This document shows positions 37,212 to 44,863 of a DNA stretch of 64,000 nucleotides, one piece after another. How positions within the stretch are numbered: the first letter of the stretch is position 1; each line of letters starts with the position of its first letter. The notes beneath the pieces are model-generated. The model worked only from the letters and a program-made list of their open reading frames with translations. It was not told where the DNA came from and did not search any database. The translations under genes were made by a program, and so were the position numbers. The stretch comes from Nonomuraea glycinis (GTDB lineage: Bacteria > Actinomycetota > Actinomycetes > Streptosporangiales > Streptosporangiaceae), in contig NZ_BMNK01000011.1 in the NCBI RefSeq assembly GCF_014646515.1, positions 244,398 through 308,397 of the forward strand, read 5' to 3'.

Positions 37212-38189
37212 ATGGAAAGCGTGACCGAATCCCGATCTCGCAGGCGTATGACCGGAAAAGAACGAAGAGAGCAGCTGATACTGATCAGCCGCACGCTTTT
37301 CGCGCAGAAGGGGTTCGACGGGACCTCGATCGAGGAGATCGCGGCCACCGCGAATGTCTCGAAGCCGGTGGTCTATGAGCACTTCGGCGGAAAAGAAGGC
37401 GTGTACGCGGTCGTCGTCGACCGGGAGATGCAGAAGCTGCTCGGCATGATCACCGAGGCGCTGACCGCGAGCCACTCGCTGGTCAAGCTGGAACGGGCCG
37501 CGCTGGCCCTGCTGCAGTACATCGAGGAGAGCAGCGAGGGTTTCCGCATCCTGGTCCGCGACTCGCACGCCGCCTCGGGCACCGGCACGTTCGCCAGCCT
37601 GATCAGCGAGATCGCCAGCCAGGTGGAGGACGTGCTGGCCGACGAGTTCGCGGCCCGCGGCTACTCCCCCGGCCTCGCGCCCATGTACAGCCAGATGCTG
37701 GTCGGCATGGTGGCCCTGACCGGCCAGTGGTGGCTGGACGTGCGCAAGCCGGGGCGCGAGGAGGTGGCGGCGCACGTGGTGAACCTGGCCTGGAACGGCC
37801 TGACCGGGCTCAACCCGCAGCCGGCCATGACCAAGGCCACAGCGATGGCCCCGACGATGACCACGACGGCGGCCACGCGCGACCAGGCCGCGGCCAAGGT
37901 GCCCGCACCGCGCGGCAGCGACAAGGACCTGCGCGAGCTGGACAAGGTGCGCGAGCGGGAGCTCAAAGAGGCCGAGAAGATCCGCCAGCGTGAGCTGCGC
38001 GAGGCGGAGAAGGCCAGGGTGCGCGAGCTGAAAGAGCGCGAAAGGGTGCTGAAGGAGGCCGAGAAGGAGCGTGAGCGGCTCTTGAAGGAGGCCGAGAAGG
38101 TACGCGAGCGCGAGGAGAAGCTGCGTCAGCGGGAGGCCAGGCTGGCCGAGAGGGCCGCCCGGCTTGGACATCCTGACCAGATGGAATAA
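37212..38189 (+). CDS. TetR-family regulator with C-terminal charged single alpha helix
   Basis: A 325-residue regulator. The N-terminal HTH is clear (ERREQLILISRTLFAQKGFD, IEEIAATANVSKPVVYEHFG). The ligand domain runs to about residue 205. Then follow a Thr/Ala linker and about 85 residues of almost uninterrupted Glu/Arg/Lys with a repeated LKEAEK-x-RERE pattern, typical of an ER/K single alpha helix or coiled coil. This tail is unusual for TetR proteins, which end after the ligand domain. The ATG at 37212 is one of three in-frame choices (37182 also possible). It probably controls the desaturase upstream. Confidence 0.85.
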   Translation: MESVTESRSRRRMTGKERREQLILISRTLFAQKGFDGTSIEEIAATANVSKPVVYEHFGGKEGVYAVVVDREMQKLLGMITEALTASHSLVKLERAALALLQYIEESSEGFRILVRDSHAASGTGTFASLISEIASQVEDVLADEFAARGYSPGLAPMYSQMLVGMVALTGQWWLDVRKPGREEVAAHVVNLAWNGLTGLNPQPAMTKATAMAPTMTTTAATRDQAAAKVPAPRGSDKDLRELDKVRERELKEAEKIRQRELREAEKARVRELKERERVLKEAEKERERLLKEAEKVREREEKLRQREARLAERAARLGHPDQME

Positions 38190-38203
38190 GTCGTTGCGGT
38201 CCC

Positions 38204-38225
38204 GTTAACGTTCTGTTCAACCTAA
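38204..38225 (+). promoter_or_regulatory. candidate PHO box upstream of ppk
   Basis: Two 11-bp direct repeats, GTTAACGTTCT and GTTCAACCTAA, resemble PhoP-binding direct repeat units known from Streptomyces (GTTCACC-like). They lie 17 bp before the preferred ppk start. In Streptomyces ppk is PhoP-controlled, so this would be expected, but the match is partial. Confidence 0.5.
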
Positions 38226-38242
38226 TGGGGCATATTTCCTTT

Positions 38243-40306
38243 ATGTCCGTTGAGCAGCTGCAAACCGGAAACGATCTAGCTTTGCCGCAGGACAGGTTCC
38301 TCAATCGCGAGGAGAGCTGGCTGCAGTTCAACGAGCGGGTGCTAGAGCTGGCCGAGGACCCCTCATTGCCGCTGCTGGAGCGGGTGCGCTTTCTTGCGAT
38401 CTTCGCCAGCAATCTCGACGAGTTCTTCAGAGTCCGGGTCGCCGGCCTCAAACGACGCATGGCGACCGGCCTGCTGCTCCGGACCAAGAGCGGACTGAAG
38501 CCGAGCGAGGAACTGGCCAGGATCGCCACCGTCGCCGACAAGCTGGCCAGACGGCACGCCGCGGCCTTCCACCAGCAGATCAGGCCCAAGCTCGCGGCCG
38601 AGGGCATCGAGGTCGTCCGCTGGGACGAGCTGGGGCGCGAGGAGCGCACAGTGCTGCGCAAGCTGTTCCGGGAACGGATCAGGCCGGTCCTGACGCCGCT
38701 GGCCGTCGACCCCGCCCATCCATTTCCGTACATATCTGGACTAAGTTTGAATTTGGCGGTCGTGGTGCGGAACCCGGCCAATGATCACACGGTGTTCGCC
38801 AGGGTCAAAGTGCCTTCGCAGTTGCCCCGATTCGTGGCGGCCTCGCAGGATCGGTTCGTACCGCTGGAGGATGTCATCGCGGCCCATCTGGGCCAGCTTT
38901 TCAAGGGGATGGAGATCGTCCAGCACCATGTCTTCCGGGTGACCAGGAACGAGGATCTCGAGGTCGACGAGGACGTCACCGAGAACCTCATGCAGGCCCT
39001 GGAGAAGGAGCTGCGGCGGCGCCGGTTCGGGCCGCCGGTCCGGCTGGAGGTGGAGGACACCATCTCGCGCGAGGTGCTCGACCTGCTGGTGGACGAGCTG
39101 GAGCTGGCCCCGCACGAGATCTACCGCATCGCCGGGCCGCTGGACCTGACCGGTTTGCACGCCATCGCCGACCTCGACCGCGGCGAGCTCAGCTACCGCC
39201 CGTTCGTCCCGGCCGAGGCCATCAGCGCCGAGGACGACGTGTTCGCCGTGCTGCGTGAGCGCGACGTGCTGCTGCACCACCCCTACGACTCCTTCGCCAC
39301 CAGCGTGCAGCGCTTCATCGAGGTGGCCTCCGCCGACCCGAAGGTGCTGGCGATCAAGCAGACCCTCTACCGCACCAGCGGCGACTCGCCCATCGTGGAC
39401 GCGCTCATCGACGCGGCCGAGGCGGGCAAGCAGGTCGTGGTGGTCGTGGAGATCAAGGCCCGCTTCGACGAGCACGCCAACATCTCCTGGGCCCGCAAGC
39501 TGGAGCGGGCCGGCTGTCACGTCGTCTACGGCGTGGTCGGGCTCAAGACCCACTGCAAGCTCGCCCTGGTCGTCCGGCAGGAGCCCTCCGGCGAGCTGCG
39601 CCGCTACTGCCACATCGGCACCGGCAACTACAACCCCAAGACGGCCAGGCAGTACGAGGACTTCGGCCTGCTCACCGCGGACCCGCTGGTCGGCGAGGAC
39701 GTCACGGACCTGTTCATCCACCTGACCGGCTACTCCAACCACTCGGCCTACCGCAGGCTGCTGGTCGCGCCGCACTCGCTGCGCGGCGGACTGCTGGCCA
39801 GGATCGACCGGGAGATCAGCCACCAGCTGGCGGGACGCCCGGCCCGCATCCGGATCAAGACCAACTCGCTGGTGGACGAGCCGCTCATCGACGCCCTCTA
39901 CCGGGCGTCCCAGGCGGGCGTGCCGGTCGACCTGTGGGTGCGGGGCGTGTGCACGCTGCGCCCCGGCATCCCCGGCCTGTCGGAGACCATCCGGGTACGG
40001 TCGGTCCTCGGCCGCTTCCTGGAGCACTCGCGGGTGTACGAGTTCGGCCTGGGCCGCCGGCCCGAGGTGTGGATCGGCAGCGCGGACCTGATGCGCCGCA
40101 ACCTCGACCGCCGGGTGGAGGCCCTGGTCAAGGTGACCGGCGTCCAGCACAAGGCGTACCTGATCGACCTGATGGACCGGGCCATGGCCGACACCACGAG
40201 CGCCTGGTGGCTGGACGCGAGCGGCACCTGGTACCGCCATCAGGGCGAGGACCTGCAGAGCCATTACATCGCCACCCGCCGCTGGAGGACCGTTGACGAC
40301 GACTGA
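38243..40306 (+). CDS. ppk1: polyphosphate kinase 1
   Basis: A 687-residue Ppk1 that makes polyphosphate from ATP. N-terminal domain DRFLNREESWLQFNERVLELA and FASNLDEFFRVRVAGLKRR; catalytic PLD-like domains with LAIKQTLYRTSGDSPIVDAL, VVVEIKARFDE, the phospho-acceptor His in VVGLKTHCKLALVVR, HIGTGNYNPKTARQYEDFG and RIKTNSLVDE. The start at 38243 (MSVEQLQ) is chosen because an ATG at 38225 overlaps the PHO box; that adds six residues. It overlaps the Nudix gene by 14 bp and shares a group of phosphate genes with it and CYTH-CHAD. Confidence 0.97.
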   Translation: MSVEQLQTGNDLALPQDRFLNREESWLQFNERVLELAEDPSLPLLERVRFLAIFASNLDEFFRVRVAGLKRRMATGLLLRTKSGLKPSEELARIATVADKLARRHAAAFHQQIRPKLAAEGIEVVRWDELGREERTVLRKLFRERIRPVLTPLAVDPAHPFPYISGLSLNLAVVVRNPANDHTVFARVKVPSQLPRFVAASQDRFVPLEDVIAAHLGQLFKGMEIVQHHVFRVTRNEDLEVDEDVTENLMQALEKELRRRRFGPPVRLEVEDTISREVLDLLVDELELAPHEIYRIAGPLDLTGLHAIADLDRGELSYRPFVPAEAISAEDDVFAVLRERDVLLHHPYDSFATSVQRFIEVASADPKVLAIKQTLYRTSGDSPIVDALIDAAEAGKQVVVVVEIKARFDEHANISWARKLERAGCHVVYGVVGLKTHCKLALVVRQEPSGELRRYCHIGTGNYNPKTARQYEDFGLLTADPLVGEDVTDLFIHLTGYSNHSAYRRLLVAPHSLRGGLLARIDREISHQLAGRPARIRIKTNSLVDEPLIDALYRASQAGVPVDLWVRGVCTLRPGIPGLSETIRVRSVLGRFLEHSRVYEFGLGRRPEVWIGSADLMRRNLDRRVEALVKVTGVQHKAYLIDLMDRAMADTTSAWWLDASGTWYRHQGEDLQSHYIATRRWRTVDDD

Positions 40307-41165
40307 CCCGCTGCGCGCCGCCGGAGCCGTGGTGTGGCGGGGCGCGGAGGGCGCGCCGGAGGTGGCCGTCGTCCACCGCCCGCGCTACGACGACTGGACC
40401 TTCCCCAAGGGCAAGCTCGAAGCCGGTGAGCACGTGATCGCCGCCGCGCTGCGCGAGGTGCGCGAGGAGACCGGACTGACCGTCACGCTCGGCCGCCCCC
40501 TGCCGGCCGTCCACTACCCGCTCCAGGGCGCGCTCAAGAGGGTCGACTACTGGACGGCGCGGGTGAGCGATGACGGCGGGTTCGTGCCCGGCGACGAGGT
40601 GGACGAGCTGCGCTGGGTCTGTCTCGACCGGGCGCGGGAGCTGCTCAGCTATGCCTGGGACGTGGAGCTGCTCGGCAGGCTGACCACCGCGCCGCTGTCC
40701 ACCGTCCCGCTCGTCCTGGTCCGGCATGGCTCGGCCGGTTCGCGCCAGAGCTGGCAGGGGGAGGACGCCCGGCGCCCGCTCGACGACGAGGGGCTGGCCC
40801 AGGCGGCGGTCCTGGCCACGGTGCTCCCCGCCTACCGGCCCGAGATCCTGCTGAGCTCCCCCAGCCTCCGATGCGTCCAGACGCTGCGGCCGTACAGCTC
40901 GGACCTCGCCCTGGAGCCGCTGCTCAGCGAGGAGACCTACGATCCGCCCAAGACGACCGCCCTGGTCGGCGAGCTCACCGCACCCGCCGTGGTGTGCAGC
41001 CACGGCAAGGTGCTGCCCTCCCTGATCGCCGCCCTCAGCTCGCTCGACCCTTTCAGCCCGCTCGCGGCGCTCGGGGGCGAGCAGGCGCACCTGGCCAAGG
41101 GAGCCTTCGCCGTCCTGCACCGGCTGGACGGGCGGGTGATCGGCGCGGAGCTGCACACCACCTGA
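40293..41165 (+). CDS. Nudix hydrolase fused to histidine phosphatase (MutT1-like)
   Basis: A 290-residue two-domain enzyme. The N-terminal Nudix domain has FPKGKLEAGEH and REVREETGL; the C-terminal phosphoglycerate-mutase-like domain has LVLVRHGSAG, RPLDDEGLAQA, LLSSPSLRCVQTL and CSHGKVLPSL. Mycobacterial MutT1 has this layout and turns 8-oxo-dGTP or diadenosine polyphosphates into monophosphates. TTG at 40293 has GGAGG 5 nt upstream and overlaps ppk by 14 bp, so the two are coupled. The convergent CYTH-CHAD gene ends 6 bp away. Confidence 0.92.
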   Translation: MTTTDPLRAAGAVVWRGAEGAPEVAVVHRPRYDDWTFPKGKLEAGEHVIAAALREVREETGLTVTLGRPLPAVHYPLQGALKRVDYWTARVSDDGGFVPGDEVDELRWVCLDRARELLSYAWDVELLGRLTTAPLSTVPLVLVRHGSAGSRQSWQGEDARRPLDDEGLAQAAVLATVLPAYRPEILLSSPSLRCVQTLRPYSSDLALEPLLSEETYDPPKTTALVGELTAPAVVCSHGKVLPSLIAALSSLDPFSPLAALGGEQAHLAKGAFAVLHRLDGRVIGAELHTT

Positions 41166-41171
41166 CCTCGC

Positions 41172-42647
41172 TCAGAGAACGCTCCGCACCGCCGCACAGG
41201 TCTCCGTCCAGACGCCGGGAAACTCCTCGTGCGCACGCTGCGCCGTCGCGCGTTCGAGACCGACGAGCACCCCGTACGTGAAGGTGTCCTCACCCGCCGC
41301 ACGGGCTTTCCCCGCCTCCGCGAGCAGCCTCTCCTGCGCGACCACCCCGTCCTGGTGCGTGCCCAGCACTTCCTGTACGTTCTCCGCCAGCTTGGCGAGT
41401 GTGCCCATGGGCTTGCCGAGGGTGGGTTTGAGCGCCTCGGCGGTGTAGCGGGCGCGTTTGGCCGCCTTGCGCACGTCGTGCATGGCGATCTCGCGCCGCT
41501 CGGGGTCGGCGATGGCCTGGGCGGTGTCGTAGGCCTTGGTCACCCGTGCCCAGTTGGCCGCCGCGACACCCCTGAGCGTGTCCCCCGCCGGCTCGGCCGC
41601 CGCCTTGGCCAGCGTCGGCTCGGCCACCAGCGCGTCGAGTGCGTCGAGCAGGGCGTAGTAGCGCTCGCCGCTGAGCTCCTGCCTGATCCGCTCGTAGGCT
41701 TCCCGCTCGCGCTCGGCCAGGTCGTCGCAGAGCCGGGTCCGGATCGGCCCGATCACCAGCTCGGGGGGCAGCGCGGCCAGTTCGCCGTCGTACCTGGCCC
41801 TGATGACCTCCAGGTCGCGGACCTCGCCCAGCACGGTGCCGAGCCACTGGAGCTCCTCCTGGAGCTCGCCGGTGTCGCGCACGACGGACTTGAACGCCTT
41901 GAGCGCGCTGCGCAGCCTGCGCGTGGCGACCCGCATCCGGTGCACACCGCCCTCTTCGGCCCGCCGTACCCGAGGGTCCTGGGAGAGCAGGGCGGCCACC
42001 TGGCCGGACAGGTAGCCGAGCACGGTGTGGCCGGCGGTGCCGTCGTCCAGGGTCGCGCTGGGGGCGGCGGGCGGTTCCAGGAGCTTGGCCAGCTTGCTGG
42101 CCGCCGCGGACGGCGTCGCGCCCGCCTTCCTGAGCCGCTTGCCGACCTTCGCCAGCAGCCGCTGGTCACCGTCGAGCAGTTCCGCCTCGACCTCGCGCCA
42201 CCGGACCACCATCGGCTCGTCGCCCTGGAAGGACGTGCCCTTGACCCGGTCGTCGGCGACCTCGACGAGCCTGGTCTCGCCGTCGCTCAGCACGGTCACG
42301 CTCCGGCGGGTGGCGAGCTCGGCGACCACCCGCAGCTCCGCGCCGCGCGTGTAGGCACGGACGAGCTCGGCCAGCTCCTCCGGCACGGCCTTGGTCCGGG
42401 TCAGCGGTCGCGTGATCTCCTGCCGCACCCCCTTGGCCTTGGGCAGCTTCAGGTGCCAGCCGGAGTCGGAGCCGCCGCGCCTGCGCCTGAGCGTCACTCC
42501 CCTGGCCGCCAGCCGCAGATCCGGGGTGTCGTAGTAGAGGGCGACGAGCTGGAAGGACTTCGGACCAGTGGCCTCGGCGAGACCGGTCAGATCCGGCACC
42601 GCGAAATCGGGCGGGACGTCGAACTTATCCTCGATCTCAATGCCCAC
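41172..42647 (-). CDS. CYTH and CHAD domain protein
   Basis: A 491-residue protein. The N-terminal CYTH (triphosphate tunnel) domain has the ExExK start (GIEIEDKF) and strands such as YYDTPDLRLAARGVTLRRR, WHLKLPKA and RWREVEAELL. The C-terminal CHAD domain has the His/Arg-rich helices VHRMRVATRRLRSALKAF and HDVRKAAKRARYTAEAL. CHAD binds polyphosphate, and CYTH acts on triphosphates, so its place beside ppk fits a role in polyphosphate storage or turnover. It ends 6 bp from the convergent Nudix gene. Confidence 0.93.
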   Translation of the reverse strand: MGIEIEDKFDVPPDFAVPDLTGLAEATGPKSFQLVALYYDTPDLRLAARGVTLRRRRGGSDSGWHLKLPKAKGVRQEITRPLTRTKAVPEELAELVRAYTRGAELRVVAELATRRSVTVLSDGETRLVEVADDRVKGTSFQGDEPMVVRWREVEAELLDGDQRLLAKVGKRLRKAGATPSAAASKLAKLLEPPAAPSATLDDGTAGHTVLGYLSGQVAALLSQDPRVRRAEEGGVHRMRVATRRLRSALKAFKSVVRDTGELQEELQWLGTVLGEVRDLEVIRARYDGELAALPPELVIGPIRTRLCDDLAEREREAYERIRQELSGERYYALLDALDALVAEPTLAKAAAEPAGDTLRGVAAANWARVTKAYDTAQAIADPERREIAMHDVRKAAKRARYTAEALKPTLGKPMGTLAKLAENVQEVLGTHQDGVVAQERLLAEAGKARAAGEDTFTYGVLVGLERATAQRAHEEFPGVWTETCAAVRSVL

Positions 42648-42677
42648 GACACCTCATAATTGTCCGCTTTCATCCAT

Positions 42678-42700
42678 GATGTCACCCGAAGGTGAACATC
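42678..42700 (-). terminator. hairpin with TTCG tetraloop at the end of the VOC gene
   Basis: On the minus strand GATGTTCACC and GGTGACATC pair around a TTCG loop with one bulged T. The VOC stop codon lies at the hairpin base. No U tract is visible, but UUCG hairpins are very stable and could end transcription ahead of the CYTH-CHAD gene. Confidence 0.55.
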
Positions 42701-43046
42701 AGGTGCGCTGCATCAGCTCGATCCTGTTCCCGACCGGATCCGAGACATGGACCCGCCGAAATCCCGCGACCGGCGCGTCCGGCACCGCGTCAGGCAGCTT
42801 GGCCACCAGCTCGTCCAGATCGTCGACCAGGAACGCCGGATGCGCCTTCGCCGCCGGCCGGAAGTCCTCCTCGATGCCGAGATGGACCTCCACCCCCTGC
42901 CCCCGGAACCAGGCCCCGCCCCGTTCGGCCAGTGCCGGCGGCTTGGCCACCTCCTGGAGGCCGAGCACACCCGCGTAGAACGCCCTGAGCTCCGGCTCGC
43001 TGCCTGCGGGCGCGGCAAGCTGTACGTGGTGCAGTCCGATGATCAT
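42699..43046 (-). CDS. VOC-family (glyoxalase-like) protein
   Basis: A 115-residue one-domain vicinal oxygen chelate protein. It has GLHHVQLAAP at residue 4 (first metal His), the FYAGVLGLQEVAKPPAL strand-helix, WFRGQGVEVHLGIEE near 50 and VHVSDPVGNRIELMQR at the end, with the terminal Glu ligand. It forms a dimer with a metal site in other members. ATG at 43046 overlaps the methyltransferase stop (ATGA), so the pair is co-translated. Substrate unknown; methylglyoxal-type or small aromatic compounds are possible. Confidence 0.9.
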   Translation of the reverse strand: MIIGLHHVQLAAPAGSEPELRAFYAGVLGLQEVAKPPALAERGGAWFRGQGVEVHLGIEEDFRPAAKAHPAFLVDDLDELVAKLPDAVPDAPVAGFRRVHVSDPVGNRIELMQRT

Positions 43047-43819
43047 TTCTGCGCCACCACGAAGATCCGCCGGAACGGGAAGGGGGTGCCGAAGTCCCGC
43101 GCCGGATAGGCCTCCTCGAACCGCTCGGCCAGCTCGGCGGTGAACCGTTTCGCCTCGTCCGGCCGCAGCCGGTCCAGGATGGGCCGCAGGGCGGTGCCGG
43201 AGACCCAGTTGAGCACCGGGTTCTCGCCCTTGGGCGCGTCGAGGACGTGCACGTACGTCGTCTCCCAGGCGTCCACCCGGGAGCAGCCGCCCAGCAGGTC
43301 CAGATACTCGGTGGCGGGGCCGACGGGAGCTCCCCTGTCGTAGTCGCCGAGCCTGTCGGACCAGGCCGGCGAGCCGCACAGCGCGCGGATGGCCGCGTGG
43401 CTGGGGGCGTCGTGGTTGCCCGGCACCTGGAAGGCCAGCCAGCCTCCCGGGCTCAGCGCCGTGATCCAGCGCTCGATGACGTCGCGGTGCTCGGGCACCC
43501 ACTGCAGGACCGCGTTGGAGACGATCACGTCCACGGGCCGGTCGGGGTGCCACGTCGTGACGTCGGCGACGGTGAACCTGGGGGCGGCGTCCAGCGCCCG
43601 CGCCTTGGTGATCATGGCGGGTGAGGAGTCGAACCCCTCCACAGTGGCCCTGGGCCAGCGCCGGGCCAACTCACTGGTGAGTTCGCCGCTCCCGCAGCCC
43701 GCGTCCACGACATAATCAGGATCGTCGGCCGCCACCCTGGCCAGCAACTCGAAGAACGGCCGCGACCGCTCACCGGCGTATCTGCCGTACACATCGGGGT
43801 CCCAGATATCTCTTGACAT
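43043..43819 (-). CDS. tam: trans-aconitate 2-methyltransferase-like SAM methyltransferase
   Basis: A 258-residue methyltransferase that resembles Tam, which methylates trans-aconitate and so removes this citric acid cycle inhibitor. It begins MSRDIWDPDVYGRYAGERSR, has the SAM motif YVVDAGCGSGELTSELARR near 36, VDVIVSNAVLQWVPEH near 96 and GGWLAFQVPGNHD near 125, each typical of Tam. The start codon lies in the arm of an inverted repeat shared with the divergent marR gene (31 bp between starts). The gene forms a two-gene leftward operon with VOC. Confidence 0.88.
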   Translation of the reverse strand: MSRDIWDPDVYGRYAGERSRPFFELLARVAADDPDYVVDAGCGSGELTSELARRWPRATVEGFDSSPAMITKARALDAAPRFTVADVTTWHPDRPVDVIVSNAVLQWVPEHRDVIERWITALSPGGWLAFQVPGNHDAPSHAAIRALCGSPAWSDRLGDYDRGAPVGPATEYLDLLGGCSRVDAWETTYVHVLDAPKGENPVLNWVSGTALRPILDRLRPDEAKRFTAELAERFEEAYPARDFGTPFPFRRIFVVAQK

Positions 43820-43859
43820 AGAGATAATTCGTACCGAGATATTTATCTCGATGTCAAGA
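43804..43859. promoter_or_regulatory. MarR operator and shared divergent promoter
   Basis: A perfect 9-bp inverted repeat (TCTTGACAT at 43811-43819, ATGTCAAGA at 43851-43859) surrounds a smaller palindrome CGAGAT-ATTT-ATCTCG (43835-43850). Both arms hold a TTGACA -35-like word and the start codon of a gene. It is the likely binding site of the MarR protein next to it. Confidence 0.75.
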
Positions 43860-44375
43860 CAGTACACTCGTCGCATGACGCAGGATCCGCAGGACGAGGT
43901 CGACCGGCTCGTCGCGGCGTGGCGGGCGGAGCGCCCCGACCTCGACGTCGAGCCACTCCAGGTGCTCTCGCGGGTCTCCCGGCTGGCCAAGCACCTCGAC
44001 CGGGCCAGACGGGCCGCCTTCGCCGAGCACGACCTGGAGCCCTGGGAGTTCGATGTGCTGACCGCCCTGCGCCGGGCCGGCAAGCCGTACGAGCTGAGCC
44101 CCGGAGCGCTGCTCCGCGCCACGCTCGTCACCTCCGGCACCATGACCAACCGCATCGACCGCCTGGCCCAGGCCGGACTCGTCCGCCGCCGCCCCGACCC
44201 CGAAGACCGCCGCGGTGTGCTCGTCACCCTGACGGAGACCGGGCTGACCCGCGTCGACTCCGCCTTCTCCGACCTGCTCAGACGCGAGCACGACCTGCTG
44301 AGCGGCCTGACCTCCGACGACCAGCACGCCCTCGCCGCCCAACTCCGGACCCTGCTGGCCCCCTTCGACTCCTGA
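43851..44375 (+). CDS. MarR-family transcriptional regulator
   Basis: A 174-residue winged-helix regulator. The dimer helices flank the DNA-binding part: EPWEFDVLTALRRAG, SPGALLRATLVTSGTMTNRIDRL as recognition region and RRRPDPEDRRGVLVTLTE as the wing. The ATG at 43851 (MSRQYTRR) is in the arm of the inverted repeat; an ATG at 43875 (MTQDP) is an alternative. It probably represses itself and the divergent tam-VOC pair, by the usual MarR arrangement. The ligand is unknown. Confidence 0.9.
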   Translation: MSRQYTRRMTQDPQDEVDRLVAAWRAERPDLDVEPLQVLSRVSRLAKHLDRARRAAFAEHDLEPWEFDVLTALRRAGKPYELSPGALLRATLVTSGTMTNRIDRLAQAGLVRRRPDPEDRRGVLVTLTETGLTRVDSAFSDLLRREHDLLSGLTSDDQHALAAQLRTLLAPFDS

Positions 44376-44378
44376 GCG

Positions 44379-44759
44379 TCACCGGGCCCCGGAAGCGCTG
44401 TCCTGGACCGCAGCGAGGTAGGCGTAGATGGCGTCACGGTTGCGGGCCAGGCAGTCGATGCGCTGCTGGATGCGCTCGGCCTCACCCCTCAGCAGCGCGT
44501 CGACCTCCGGGGTCAGGCACCGGGGATTGATGAGGATGTCCTCGGGCCGGTCGAGGAAGGGCAGGAGCCTGCGGATGATCTCCATGGTGAGTCCCGCGTC
44601 GAGCAGGCCGCGGATCTGCTGGACCTGACGGACCGCCGACGGCCCATAGCGGCGATAGCCGTTTTCCGATCGCCCGGGATGCAGCAGATCCTGCTCCTCG
44701 TAGTAACGCAGCATCCTGGTGGGAACGCCGGTGAGCCGGGACAGTTCGCCGATCCTCAC
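44379..44759 (-). CDS. MerR-family transcriptional regulator
   Basis: A 126-residue MerR regulator. Its HTH is VRIGELSRLTGVPTRMLRYYEEQ, followed by the wing ENGYRRYGPSAVRQVQQIRGLL and a coiled-coil dimer helix ending QRIDCLARNRDAI. There is no Cys cluster for metals at the C-terminus, so a drug or other small molecule is more likely as signal. GTG at 44759 is chosen by family length; an in-frame ATG at 44825 would add 22 unrelated residues. It is divergent from the MFS gene, with a palindrome between them. Confidence 0.85.
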   Translation of the reverse strand: MRIGELSRLTGVPTRMLRYYEEQDLLHPGRSENGYRRYGPSAVRQVQQIRGLLDAGLTMEIIRRLLPFLDRPEDILINPRCLTPEVDALLRGEAERIQQRIDCLARNRDAIYAYLAAVQDSASGAR

Positions 44760-44830
44760 CGCCCGCTCGCCGCCACGCCGACCCACATGGCGCTGGACAC
44801 CTTCACTCCACTCCTCATGGTGCATTTGCC

Positions 44831-44846
44831 TTCACATTGATGTGAA
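44831..44846. promoter_or_regulatory. MerR operator palindrome
   Basis: TTCACAT-TG-ATGTGAA, a perfect 7-bp inverted repeat. A TTGCCT at 44826-44831 and a GACCAT at 44852-44857 could be the -35 and -10 elements of the MFS promoter with a long 20-bp spacer, the arrangement typical for MerR control. Confidence 0.7.
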
Positions 44847-44863
44847 CGTTTGACCATGGTCGC

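Noticed and set aside
43046..44485. Long minus-strand extension of the tam gene through marR
   Set aside because: The extra N-terminal part is antisense to marR and Ser/Arg-rich; the real start MSRDIWDP is at 43819.
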